Positions 43,152 to 51,718 of a stretch of 64,000 nucleotides of DNA are shown one piece after another. The stretch is from the NCBI RefSeq assembly GCF_000786695.1, contig NZ_CP009962.1:868001-932000 (forward strand), read 5' to 3'. The translations under genes were made by a program, and so were the position numbers. The stretch is from Collimonas arenae. Its GTDB lineage: Bacteria > Pseudomonadota > Gammaproteobacteria > Burkholderiales > Burkholderiaceae_D. The notes beneath the pieces are model-generated. The model searched no databases. It saw nothing but the letters and a program-made list of their open reading frames with translations, and was not told where the DNA came from. Every line of letters begins with the position of its first letter. Positions within the stretch are counted from its first letter, which is position 1.

Positions 43152-44004
43152 GGTGGAACGAAGCAGCATTATTGGCTGCCGTGAATTGGGCCTGCATGCC
43201 GACTACGCGAATATATTAAGTGGAGTTACCCTGGATATTCCGCGCGGAGCCGTTGTCGGCTTGGTCGGTCGTAACGGTGCGGGCAAGTCGACGCTTTTGC
43301 GTTGCATGGTGGGGTTGGCTGCCCCGAGCAGCGGCGTATCCACTCTACTCGGTTGCCCTTCGCTTGACTTGACGGATGCGGTGCGCGGGCGCCTGGGCTA
43401 TGTGGCGCAAACACCGGACCTGTTTGAGTGGATGACAGGGTACGAGCATATCGAGACGCTCGGCCGAGCCTACCCATCCTGGAACCAGGAGCGCTGCATG
43501 TTGCTGGCGTTACGCCTGGCCTTGCCGCTGGGTCGGCCTGTGCGCAAAATGTCCGGCGGCGATCAGCAAAAATTAGCGGTGGTGCTGGCGCTGGCGCACG
43601 ACCCGGAAGTCCTGGTCCTTGACGAACCGGTTTCCAGCCTGGATCCGATGACGCGGCGCGATTTCATGCGTTCCATGTTTAGCGGACATGCCGAAAACGA
43701 CGATGCGGAGCCGTCCAGGGTTGCGCCCACCATCATCATCTCCAGCCATTTGCTGAACGACCTTGAACGTGTCGTTTCGCACATTGCGTTTCTGCGCGAT
43801 GGCCGCTTGCAGCTGTTTGACACCTGGGACGCGATGTTGGAACACTTGCGTCTTGTGCCATCCGGCGCTGTTGACATACCCGCTGCAGCCATAGTCTGTA
43901 GCAATCGCTCTCATAATATTATCGATACGCGACTCGCGCCGGCGCTGCACGATACAGGCCGCGTCATGTCGCTGGACGAACTTTTTGTCGAGTTAAATTC
44001 ATGA
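43135..44004 (+). CDS. ABC transporter ATP-binding protein
   Basis: A 289-residue single ATPase domain: Walker A GRNGAGKSTLL near residues 45-55, Q-loop VAQTPDLFEWMTG, a signature reading MSGGDQQKLAV (canonical LSGGQ slightly changed), Walker B VLVLDEPVSSLDP and the His switch ISSHLL. Close to export-type ATPases of the YtrB/CcmA group. The ATG at 43135 was chosen because GGAG lies five bases upstream. It overlaps the gntR end by 17 bases and the permease start by four. Confidence 0.92.
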   Translation: MSQMIEVERSSIIGCRELGLHADYANILSGVTLDIPRGAVVGLVGRNGAGKSTLLRCMVGLAAPSSGVSTLLGCPSLDLTDAVRGRLGYVAQTPDLFEWMTGYEHIETLGRAYPSWNQERCMLLALRLALPLGRPVRKMSGGDQQKLAVVLALAHDPEVLVLDEPVSSLDPMTRRDFMRSMFSGHAENDDAEPSRVAPTIIISSHLLNDLERVVSHIAFLRDGRLQLFDTWDAMLEHLRLVPSGAVDIPAAAIVCSNRSHNIIDTRLAPALHDTGRVMSLDELFVELNS

Positions 44005-45434
44005 TGACCGGCTCTCGCCTGAAGCTGCGCTCTGACCTTGAGCAATATGTCGGGAGTTTCTGGGTCGCCATGCTGGTGATTTATTGGGGCAGTCTTTTTT
44101 TTCTCAATTCGTCCACGGCATCTGCCAGCGCAGGCATCCATGCATTGATTATTGTCATGGGATTCAGCCTGGCGGTGACAGGGTGGCGTGCTGGTCGTGT
44201 ACTTGTAAGCGGAGCGCGTGTATTGCATGCGATGCAGGCTCCGCGCAGCCTTTGGCACACGTGGTTGCGCCGCGCGTTGACTGACGCCTGCATGTGCTGG
44301 GGGCTGGCTGTCATTGCAGGAACACTAGCCTTGGCGATGAAGGACGCGACATGGACCTGGAGTTCCGCTGCTTTTTTGTATTCCACGATCATGCTCTTAA
44401 GCCTGGTCGCTTCATTGGCGCATTATGGGGAACTGCATTGGGGCTGGGAGTGGGGCGTTGCATTGCTTGTGTTCTTGCTTTTAATCGCCTGCGGATTTGG
44501 TGGGTTGGAGCATCTCATGCGGCTGCACGCAGTCTGGCAAGTGCCGTTTATAGCAAGCTGGCCGCTATTGGTAGGGAGCCTGGCAGTGTATTGGCGCGGA
44601 CGGCTGCCTCAACGGGTCACTTCAAGTAACCGGGCGACTTTGCATTTGTGGCGTCTTGGCGCCGATTATATGCGGCGCTTCACCTTACTCAATTTCCCCA
44701 TGTCGCGCAGACCGCGATCTCGCAAATGGGCAGTTTGCGTTACGGCATTGCAATTGATCTATTTTCCGGTGCTGCGGGGGCTGTCCCAAAGAAGCCAATG
44801 GGGTGACCACGTTGGTCTCGTTTATGTTTGCATGTTGATTCTCTTCGCAGCGAGTCTTAGCCCAGGCATCTTCTGCAAAGACCTGCATTGGCGGCGTCTG
44901 CTTGCGCCGAACGGTTTTGCGCGGGGTCGTCTTGGCTGGCATATCATTTCTTCGACCTTGACCATAGCCTTGGTGATCGCCTTGATAGCTACTTTGATTT
45001 GGGGCGCTGCGAGTTGGATGATTTTTGGTGTAACGCCCATGCGTAATATGGAATTTGCCGCACGTTACGTGGTGTTGCCGATCGAGTTGCTGTTCATGAT
45101 ATCCGTGGCCGTCGCCTTACGTGGATTTCACCGGCCGTTGCTCGCCTATTTCATTGTGCTGATTGGTATATTGATGATCGGCTTGGCTTATTTCTGGTTT
45201 TTCAGGGAAAAGGCGCTTGTTCCTTGGCTGGATATCGGTCCGGCCTATGTAGTCTGCTTGTTGATTGCCATTGGCGCAGCGGTGGCGCTATCGAATCGTC
45301 TTTGGACTATCCAACGTCTGCTGCCATACATAGCTGCCGGTGCTCCGGCTAACGAAGATATCGTCGCAGGCTGCCGCTGGTTTACTTGGCCCGGAGCTCT
45401 GGGCCGGTTAAGCAAGGATTCCGAATTGTATTGA
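44001..45434 (+). CDS. Polytopic membrane protein, probable permease of the GntR/ABC operon
   Basis: A 477-residue protein with about 12 hydrophobic segments, for example FWVAMLVIYWGSLFFL near the N-terminus and YVVCLLIAIGAAVALSN near the C-terminus. I see no motif I can name and no resemblance to a well-defined permease family. The ATGA overlap with the ATPase gene shows coupled translation, so it is almost certainly the membrane part of that transporter. By analogy with Ytr-like systems it may help resist cell-envelope-active compounds; that is inference only. Confidence 0.8.
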   Translation: MMTGSRLKLRSDLEQYVGSFWVAMLVIYWGSLFFLNSSTASASAGIHALIIVMGFSLAVTGWRAGRVLVSGARVLHAMQAPRSLWHTWLRRALTDACMCWGLAVIAGTLALAMKDATWTWSSAAFLYSTIMLLSLVASLAHYGELHWGWEWGVALLVFLLLIACGFGGLEHLMRLHAVWQVPFIASWPLLVGSLAVYWRGRLPQRVTSSNRATLHLWRLGADYMRRFTLLNFPMSRRPRSRKWAVCVTALQLIYFPVLRGLSQRSQWGDHVGLVYVCMLILFAASLSPGIFCKDLHWRRLLAPNGFARGRLGWHIISSTLTIALVIALIATLIWGAASWMIFGVTPMRNMEFAARYVVLPIELLFMISVAVALRGFHRPLLAYFIVLIGILMIGLAYFWFFREKALVPWLDIGPAYVVCLLIAIGAAVALSNRLWTIQRLLPYIAAGAPANEDIVAGCRWFTWPGALGRLSKDSELY

Positions 45435-45500
45435 TTCCGATCTAGGCCGCCGCATTTTTCATCTATGGCATGGACGAAAATTTCGTAGCGGTTAATAAAA

Positions 45501-45539
45501 AAGCTGGAGTTCATTCGCTCCGCGAACAAACTCCAGCTT
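45501..45539 (-). terminator. Intrinsic terminator of the Rieske oxygenase gene
   Basis: AAGCTGGAGTT and AACTCCAGCTT form a perfect 11-bp stem around a 17-base loop. On the minus strand a T-run (TTTTTTATT) follows, as expected for the gene ending at 45565. It may also stop the plus-strand permease transcript. Confidence 0.8.
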
Positions 45540-45564
45540 GTAGGCGCAAGCCCGTCAGAAGAGG

Positions 45565-46668
45565 CTAGATCAGCCCTTCCTGGCTCCGATACCACTCATG
45601 GAAATGCTGCATGCCGTCTTCCATCGGCGACTGGTAAGGGCCCACTTCGTTGACGCCGCGTTCCATCAGGATGCGTCGTCCAGCGTCCATGCGCAGGGCA
45701 ATTTCATCGTCCTCGACGCAGGTTTCCATGTAGGCAGCCCGTTCGGCTTCGACCATCTCGCGCTCAAACAGCGCGATTTCTTCGGGATAGTAGAACTCGA
45801 CCACGTTGGTGGTTTTCTGGGGGCCGCGCGGCCACAGCGTCGATACCACCAGCACGTGCGGATACCACTCCACCATAATGTTCGGATACAGCGTCAGCCA
45901 GATCGCACCGAATTTCGGCGCCTGGCCGTTGTTGAACTTGAGTACCTGCTCCTGCCACTTTTTGTACGATGGCGAACCGGATTTTGCCAGGCCGTGATTG
46001 ACGCCCACGGTCTGCACACTGTAATCCTTGCCGAATTGCCATTCCAGGTCATCGCAGCTGACAAAGCTGCCGAGGCCGGGATGAAACGGTTCGACGTGAT
46101 AGTCCTCCAGATAAACCTCGATAAAGGTTTTCCAGTTGTAGTCGCACTCATGGACTTCGACGTGATCGAACAGATAGCCGCTGAAATCGAGGTCTTTGGC
46201 GACGCCCAGTTGCTGCAGCTTTTCGCCGACATGGAAGGCGTTTTGCTCAAACAGCAAACCGTTCCAGCTTTGCAACGGTGTCTTGGACAGGTTCATGCAG
46301 GGCGTTTCACCGAAATGCGGTGCGCCAATCAATTCGCCCTTGAGGTCGTAAGTCCAGCGGTGTAGCGGGCAGACGATATTGCGCGCATTGCCGTGGCCAT
46401 CGAACATCTTGGCCTGACGGTGACGACAGACGTTGGAAATCAGCTCAATCCCTTGAGGATTGCGCACGAGCATGCGGCCTTCGTTTTCAGAAGCCAAGGT
46501 AGCGTAATCGCCAACATTGGGCACCATCAGCTCATGGCCAACGTAGCGCGGGCCATTCTGAAAGAGTTGCTGGATTTCGCGTTTTAACAGCGCTTCGTCA
46601 AAGTAGACGTTGACCGGAAGTTGCGCATCGGAGCGCGCGAGTTTGGTAATAGAAGCCAGATCGGACAT
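45565..46668 (-). CDS. Rieske-type aromatic ring-hydroxylating oxygenase, alpha subunit
   Basis: A 367-residue protein. The N-terminal Rieske [2Fe-2S] domain has the CxH...CxxH ligands in NVCRHRQAKMF and VCPLHRWTYDL; the C-terminal domain has the mononuclear-iron site in WKTFIEVYLEDYHVEPFHPGL (shown in pieces: EVYLEDYHVEPFH). No beta subunit, ferredoxin or reductase gene is adjacent, so partners are encoded elsewhere and the substrate is unknown. Members with a C-terminal NIMVEWYPHVL segment are common in betaproteobacteria. Confidence 0.88.
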   Translation of the reverse strand: MSDLASITKLARSDAQLPVNVYFDEALLKREIQQLFQNGPRYVGHELMVPNVGDYATLASENEGRMLVRNPQGIELISNVCRHRQAKMFDGHGNARNIVCPLHRWTYDLKGELIGAPHFGETPCMNLSKTPLQSWNGLLFEQNAFHVGEKLQQLGVAKDLDFSGYLFDHVEVHECDYNWKTFIEVYLEDYHVEPFHPGLGSFVSCDDLEWQFGKDYSVQTVGVNHGLAKSGSPSYKKWQEQVLKFNNGQAPKFGAIWLTLYPNIMVEWYPHVLVVSTLWPRGPQKTTNVVEFYYPEEIALFEREMVEAERAAYMETCVEDDEIALRMDAGRRILMERGVNEVGPYQSPMEDGMQHFHEWYRSQEGLI

Positions 46669-46902
46669 CCCTCCACCCCCAAATGTGTTGTATCAACCTA
46701 AGAGAGAAAGAATCCGCAAAAACCTGTGTTCAAATAATATGAAACGGAAATTTTGGACAGAACCAAGGATTATCCCATAAAAAAGCCGGATTTGGGGTCG
46801 TTTCGGGCATTTTATCGAGTCTGGTGCCCAAATTCGTCGTCGAAATTCAACGGTCTATAAAGCTTTGCTCTAAAATAGCGGTCTAATCTCTTTACACCTA
46901 CT

Positions 46903-47169
46903 ATGCCAAAAAATCCGATTTCCGCCAGCAGCCCGGCCTCGTTCGAACAAGCGATGGCCGAACTGGAGCAACTGGTAGCCCAAATGGAAGCTGGCGAGTT
47001 GCCGCTGGAAGCATCAGTTGCCGCCTATAAACGTGGCTCGGAACTGGTCAAGTTTTGTGCCGCGCAACTCGAAAAAGTCGACAGCCAGGTCAAAGTGCTG
47101 GAAGGCGACATGCTCAAGCCCTTCGCCGGCGAAGCGCTGAATGATCACAGCGGCGGAGCAGACGCATGA
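46903..47169 (+). CDS. xseB: Exodeoxyribonuclease VII small subunit
   Basis: An 88-residue, mostly helical protein: SFEQAMAELEQLVAQMEAGELPLEASVAAYKRG (in pieces) is the conserved XseB pattern, followed by CAAQLEKVDSQVKVLEGD. It pairs with XseA, encoded elsewhere. The ATG overlaps the ispA start region by four bases (ATGA), and xseB-ispA-dxs is a conserved operon in proteobacteria. There is no clear Shine-Dalgarno; TAAAAT at 46871-46876 may be the -10. The 234-base gap upstream shows no other gene. Confidence 0.94.
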   Translation: MPKNPISASSPASFEQAMAELEQLVAQMEAGELPLEASVAAYKRGSELVKFCAAQLEKVDSQVKVLEGDMLKPFAGEALNDHSGGADA

Positions 47170-48092
47170 CAGCAGCCGCTCAGCTAGCAATGATAACGCT
47201 AGCCACAGAACCAACCTTTGCCGAGTGGATGCGCCAGGTCCAGTCCGATATGGAAACGGCGCTTGGAAAATTCTTGCCGGCAGAAAACATTGCGCCGGCC
47301 AAGCTGCACCAGGCTATGCGCTATGCCGTACTGGATGGCGGCAAGCGCGTGCGGCCTTTGCTGGTATTTGCTGCAGGGGAATTGTTTTCGACGCAGATAG
47401 CCGTTGCGCAACGTGCGGCCGCGGCAGTCGAAATGATCCACGCCTATTCGCTGGTGCACGATGACATGCCATGCATGGATGACGACGCCATGCGTCGCGG
47501 CAAACCGACCGTCCACGTGCAATACGATGAGGCTACCGCCTTGCTGGTGGGCGACGCCTTGCAGGCGCAGGCTTTCGTGGTGCTGGCCGATGGCGAGATG
47601 GATGCCGCGCGCCAGATCGTGATGCTGCGTTTGCTGGCGCAAGCGTCGGGTTCGCTGGGTATGTGCGGCGGCCAGGCGATCGACCTCGCCAGCGTCGGCC
47701 TAAATTTATCGCTAGCTGAGCTGGAACAGATGCACAAGCTGAAAACAGGCGCTTTGCTGCGCGCTTCGGTTTTGTTGGGCGCGTGGGGCGGTAAGGTTTT
47801 GGCGCAAAATGAGATTTTGGCGCTGGAAGCTTACGGCACAGCGATCGGCCTGGCGTTCCAGGTGGTGGACGATATTCTCGACGCGACGGCGGACTCCGCC
47901 ACGCTAGGCAAGACAGCGGGCAAGGACGCCGCAGACAACAAGCCGACCTACGTCTCGATTCTGGGCTTGCCCGAATCGCAGGCATTGGCAGAAAAATTAC
48001 GCAATGACGCCCATCAGGCGCTTGCGATCTTTGGCGACAAGGCACGCCGCCTGCGTGAGCTGGCGGATTTGATCGTGCAACGGAAAGCTTAG
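47166..48092 (+). CDS. ispA: Polyprenyl (farnesyl) diphosphate synthase
   Basis: A 308-residue all-helical prenyltransferase that condenses IPP and DMAPP to geranyl and farnesyl diphosphate. The first aspartate-rich motif is in [17 protein letters not shown] and the second in [23 protein letters not shown] and KTGALLRAS are also present. The two residues between the first-motif aspartates fit the bacterial FPP synthase type. It is coupled to xseB upstream, and dxs starts 11 bases downstream. Confidence 0.95.
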   Translation: MTAAAQLAMITLATEPTFAEWMRQVQSDMETALGKFLPAENIAPAKLHQAMRYAVLDGGKRVRPLLVFAAGELFSTQIAVAQRAAAAVEMIHAYSLVHDDMPCMDDDAMRRGKPTVHVQYDEATALLVGDALQAQAFVVLADGEMDAARQIVMLRLLAQASGSLGMCGGQAIDLASVGLNLSLAELEQMHKLKTGALLRASVLLGAWGGKVLAQNEILALEAYGTAIGLAFQVVDDILDATADSATLGKTAGKDAADNKPTYVSILGLPESQALAEKLRNDAHQALAIFGDKARRLRELADLIVQRKA

Positions 48093-48103
48093 GTTTAGGG
48101 CAT

Positions 48104-49975
48104 ATGGAAATACTTAACACAATAGACAGCCCGGCAGACCTGCGACAATTGTCGCGGGCGCAACTCAAACCGCTGGCCGATGAGCTGCGCGAATTCGTCA
48201 TCGAATCGGTGTCGCAAACCGGCGGCCACCTGTCTTCCAACCTCGGTACGGTGGAACTGACGATCGCTTTGCACTATGTTTTCAATACGCCGGAAGACCG
48301 CATTGTCTGGGATGTCGGCCATCAAACCTATCCGCACAAGATCCTTACCGGCCGCCGCGACCGCATGAACACGCTGCGCCAGCTCGACGGCATCTCAGGA
48401 TTTCCGCGTCGTAGCGAAAGCGAATACGATACCTTCGGCACCGCCCATTCGTCGACCTCGATTTCTGCCGCACTGGGCATGGCGCTGGCCTCCAAAACCA
48501 AAGGCGAAACCGACCGCCACGCGATTGCCGTGATCGGCGACGGCGCGATGACTGCCGGCATGGTGTTCGAGGCGATGAATAACGCCGGTGTCTATGAAGA
48601 CATCAACATGCTGGTGATTCTCAACGACAACGACATGTCGATCTCGCCGCCGGTTGGCGCCCTGAACCGCTATCTGGCGCGCCTGATGTCGGGCCAGTTC
48701 TATGCGCAAGCCAAGAATGTCGGCAAGTCGATCCTGCCGGCGCCGATGCGCCAGCTGGCCAAGCGCTTTGAGGAACATGCCAAAGGCATGGTGGTGCCTG
48801 CCACCATGTTTGAAGAATTCGGTTTCAACTACATCGGCCCGATCGATGGCCATGACCTGGAATCGCTGATCCCGACTTTGCAGAATCTGAAGAACCTGAA
48901 AGGTCCGCAGTTCCTGCATGTGGTGACCAAGAAGGGCCAAGGCTACAAGCTGGCCGAAGCCGATCCGGTGCTGTATCACGGCCCAGGCAAATTCAATCCG
49001 GCCGAAGGCATCAAGCCGGCTGCAGCCAGCAAGATGACCTACACACAGGTATTCGGTGACTGGCTGTGCGACACGGCTGCGCAAGACGACAAGCTGATCG
49101 GCATCACGCCGGCGATGTCAGGCGGCTCTGGCCTGGATACCTTCGCCAAGCGTTATCCGCAGCGCTTCTATGACGTCGGCATCGCAGAACAACACGCTGT
49201 CACTTTCGCCGCCGGCATGGCTTGCGAAGGCTTGAAACCGGTGGTGGCGATCTATTCGACTTTCCTGCAGCGCGCCTACGACCAGCTGATCCATGACGTC
49301 GCTCTGCAAAATCTCGATGTCACCTTCGCGCTGGACCGTTCCGGCCTGGTTGGCGCCGATGGCGCAACCCACGCCGGTAATTACGATCTGGCGTACCTGC
49401 GTTGCATTCCGAACATGGTGGTGATGGCTGCTTCCGATGAAAACGAATGCCGCCAGATGCTGACTACCGCTTATCAATATAACGGTCCGGCCGCAGTGCG
49501 TTATCCACGCGGCGCCGGCACTGGCGTTGCCATCGATCCGGCGCTGAGCGTTTTGCCGCTGGGTAAAGGCGAGATCAGGCGTCAGGGCCAGAGTGTCGCG
49601 ATCCTGGCATTCGGCTCCATGCTGGCGCCGAGTTTAGGCGCTGGTGAATTGCTTGGGGCGACAGTCGCCAACATGCGCTTCATCAAACCGCTGGACGTGG
49701 AATTGGTGCTGGAGCTGGCTCGTACCCACGATGCGTTGGTGACAGTGGAAGAAGGCTGCATCATGGGCGGCGCCGGGGCTGCAGTGGCGGAAGCGCTAGC
49801 CGCCGCCGCATGCGTCAAGCCGATTCTGAATCTGGGCTTGCCTGACCGCTTTATCGATCACGGCGATGCCGGCCTGCTGCTGGCGCAATGCGGCCTGAAT
49901 GCAGAGGGCATCGCGGCATCGGTGCGGCAACGCTTTGGCAAGGACCAGCCGCGTCTGGTCGTGAATCAGAATTAA
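48104..49975 (+). CDS. dxs: 1-deoxy-D-xylulose-5-phosphate synthase
   Basis: A 623-residue thiamine-diphosphate enzyme that makes DXP from pyruvate and glyceraldehyde 3-phosphate, the entry to the MEP isoprenoid pathway and to thiazole and pyridoxal synthesis. Motifs are [17 protein letters not shown], the ThDP motif [18 protein letters not shown] with ILNDNDMSI, and the transketolase segment [16 protein letters not shown]. Full length. The start has a close AGGG. Its cofactor is made by the riboswitch-controlled thi operon in this window. Confidence 0.97.
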   Translation: MEILNTIDSPADLRQLSRAQLKPLADELREFVIESVSQTGGHLSSNLGTVELTIALHYVFNTPEDRIVWDVGHQTYPHKILTGRRDRMNTLRQLDGISGFPRRSESEYDTFGTAHSSTSISAALGMALASKTKGETDRHAIAVIGDGAMTAGMVFEAMNNAGVYEDINMLVILNDNDMSISPPVGALNRYLARLMSGQFYAQAKNVGKSILPAPMRQLAKRFEEHAKGMVVPATMFEEFGFNYIGPIDGHDLESLIPTLQNLKNLKGPQFLHVVTKKGQGYKLAEADPVLYHGPGKFNPAEGIKPAAASKMTYTQVFGDWLCDTAAQDDKLIGITPAMSGGSGLDTFAKRYPQRFYDVGIAEQHAVTFAAGMACEGLKPVVAIYSTFLQRAYDQLIHDVALQNLDVTFALDRSGLVGADGATHAGNYDLAYLRCIPNMVVMAASDENECRQMLTTAYQYNGPAAVRYPRGAGTGVAIDPALSVLPLGKGEIRRQGQSVAILAFGSMLAPSLGAGELLGATVANMRFIKPLDVELVLELARTHDALVTVEEGCIMGGAGAAVAEALAAAACVKPILNLGLPDRFIDHGDAGLLLAQCGLNAEGIAASVRQRFGKDQPRLVVNQN

Positions 49976-50038
49976 CCTGCAGAATTAATCTCGCAGAAAT
50001 TTGCGGGCCCTAGCGTCCGCAGTTGTTCCAGCCAGGAC

Positions 50039-50059
50039 GCTGTCGCAAGGAGCGGCAGC
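50039..50059 (+). other. Hairpin in the folE2 leader
   Basis: GCTGTCGC and GCGGCAGC form an 8-bp stem (one G-U) around AAGGA in the 204-base dxs-folE2 gap. No T-run follows, so it is not an ordinary terminator. Confidence 0.4.
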
Positions 50060-50179
50060 GTTCAAGCCAGCTTGTTTCCAATCATTCCGGTTACCCGTCA
50101 GCGTTGTGCCGCAAGATGCATGACCGGGGCCGGGATAAGACCGCCACGGCAGTCTATTGCTCAAAAGGTTAAACATTCA

Positions 50180-50989
50180 ATGAATACTCGTGACCAGAAT
50201 CTGACGATCCCAGACGTGCAAAGTAGCGTCGACACCCGCCGCCTGGCGATCCAGCGCGTCGGCGTCAAAGGCGTGCGTTATCCGTTGACGGTGCGTACCG
50301 GCGCCGCAGCGCAAGCGACCATCGGCAGCTGGAACATGTACGTGCATTTGCCTGAGCAGCAGAAGGGCACTCACATGTCGCGCTTTATCGCGCTGTTGGA
50401 AGGTATGGAAGGTCCGCTGGATGTGGCATCGTTCGGCGAACTGATGCGCGAGATGGTTACGTTACTGGACGCCGAGCGCGGCCGCATCGAACTGACCTTC
50501 CCGTATTTCATCAACAAGACCGCGCCGGTTTCCGGCGTGCAAAGCCTGATGGATTACGAGGTCGGCCTGACCGGCGAGATCAACCGGGGAAAGCTGGAAA
50601 TCAGCCTCAAAGTCATGGTGCCGGTGACCAGCCTGTGCCCATGCTCGAAACAGATTTCAGCTTATGGCGCGCATAACCAGCGCTCGCACATCACTGTCAA
50701 TGCGGTTCTGGATGGTGAAATCCAGGTAGATGAACTGATTGCCCGCATCGAAGCGCAAGCTTCCTGTGAATTGTTCGGTCTTTTGAAGCGCCCGGATGAG
50801 AAATACGTGACTGAGCGCGCTTACGAAAATCCGAAATTTGTCGAGGACCTGGTGCGCGATGTGGCGGTGGCCCTGAACAACGAACCGCGTGTCTTAGCCT
50901 ACGTTCTGGAAGCTGAAAATTTCGAGTCGATCCACAACCATTCGGCCTACGCGCTGATCGAACACGATAAGCGCAACGTGCTCAAGTAA
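50180..50989 (+). CDS. folE2: GTP cyclohydrolase FolE2 (COG1469)
   Basis: A 269-residue type IB GTP cyclohydrolase that makes 7,8-dihydroneopterin triphosphate, the first step to folate and queuosine. It starts [20 protein letters not shown]; the metal-binding Cys is in [22 protein letters not shown], with [15 protein letters not shown] and [17 protein letters not shown] as family markers. The ATG at 50180 gives the family length. FolE2 works with metals other than zinc and is often kept for zinc limitation; no zinc-regulator site is obvious here. Confidence 0.93.
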   Translation: MNTRDQNLTIPDVQSSVDTRRLAIQRVGVKGVRYPLTVRTGAAAQATIGSWNMYVHLPEQQKGTHMSRFIALLEGMEGPLDVASFGELMREMVTLLDAERGRIELTFPYFINKTAPVSGVQSLMDYEVGLTGEINRGKLEISLKVMVPVTSLCPCSKQISAYGAHNQRSHITVNAVLDGEIQVDELIARIEAQASCELFGLLKRPDEKYVTERAYENPKFVEDLVRDVAVALNNEPRVLAYVLEAENFESIHNHSAYALIEHDKRNVLK

Positions 50990-51029
50990 CGTGCTCAGCA
51001 CAGGCAACCAGTAAAACCGATGGTTGCCG

Positions 51030-51064
51030 AAAAGGGCTTGGCTACGTCGCCAGGCCCTTTTTTT
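51030..51064 (+). terminator. Intrinsic terminator after folE2
   Basis: AAGGGCTTGGC and GCCAGGCCCTT pair (one G-U) around TACGTC and are followed by a run of seven T. It overlaps the end of the convergent adenosyltransferase gene. Confidence 0.85.
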
Positions 51065-51620
51065 AGACGCCCCGTATTCTGTCCTTCTGCCACAGCACAT
51101 CGCTGCCGCCATCCATCCGGTTCAACACCCGCGACAGCACGAACAGCAAATCCGACAAGCGATTGACATACTGCCGTACCGGCTCGCTCACCGTTTCACT
51201 TTTGCCCAGGCCGACAATGCTGCGTTCCGCACGACGGCAAACGGTGCGGCATACATGCGCCAGCGCCGCCGCGTGGCTACCGCCAGGCAAGATGAAATCC
51301 TTCAGTGGCGGCAGGTCGGCATTGTACTTTTCCAGTAATGCGTCTAGCCGTGCGACCTGCGCATCGACGATCAGCGTATAGCCCGGAATGCATAGTTCAC
51401 CACCAAGATCGAAAAGATCGTGTTGTATCGACAGCAAGGTCTCCCGCAACGCAGGATCCAGTTTGTCGCAAAGCAGCAAGCCCAGTTGCGAATTCAATTC
51501 ATCGACATCGCCGATCGCCTGGATCCGCAGGCTGTCTTTATCGACGCGGCTGCCATCGCCGAGGCCGGTGCTGCCTTTGTCGCCGGTACGCGTGGCGATC
51601 TTGGAAAGTCGGTTACCCAT
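51063..51620 (-). CDS. Cob(I)alamin adenosyltransferase, PduO type
   Basis: A 185-residue helical-bundle enzyme that adenosylates cobalamin. The N-terminal ATP-binding motif is TRTGDKGSTGLGDGSRVDKD; the later CRRAERSIV and VRQYVNRLSDLLFVLSR segments are the PduO signature. The ATG at 51620 was chosen because MGNRLSKIATRTGDKG matches family starts. A TATACT hexamer lies only seven bases upstream of the ATG, so the transcript may have little or no leader. Confidence 0.93.
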   Translation of the reverse strand: MGNRLSKIATRTGDKGSTGLGDGSRVDKDSLRIQAIGDVDELNSQLGLLLCDKLDPALRETLLSIQHDLFDLGGELCIPGYTLIVDAQVARLDALLEKYNADLPPLKDFILPGGSHAAALAHVCRTVCRRAERSIVGLGKSETVSEPVRQYVNRLSDLLFVLSRVLNRMDGGSDVLWQKDRIRGV

Positions 51621-51652
51621 GAGTTTCAGTATATTCAAGATGAAATAGCAAT

Positions 51653-51671
51653 GCTGGTACTGTACACCAGC
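51653..51671. promoter_or_regulatory. Palindrome between adenosyltransferase and D-lactate dehydrogenase genes
   Basis: GCTGGT (51653-51658) and ACCAGC (51666-51671) are separated by seven bases. TGGT and ACCA half-sites are the type used by FadR-subfamily GntR regulators of lactate and glycolate genes, although usually with shorter spacing. Confidence 0.4.
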
Positions 51672-51718
51672 GCTGTATGCAGCTGCAGAGTAAAATTCAT
51701 GGATAAGGAGACTTGCCC

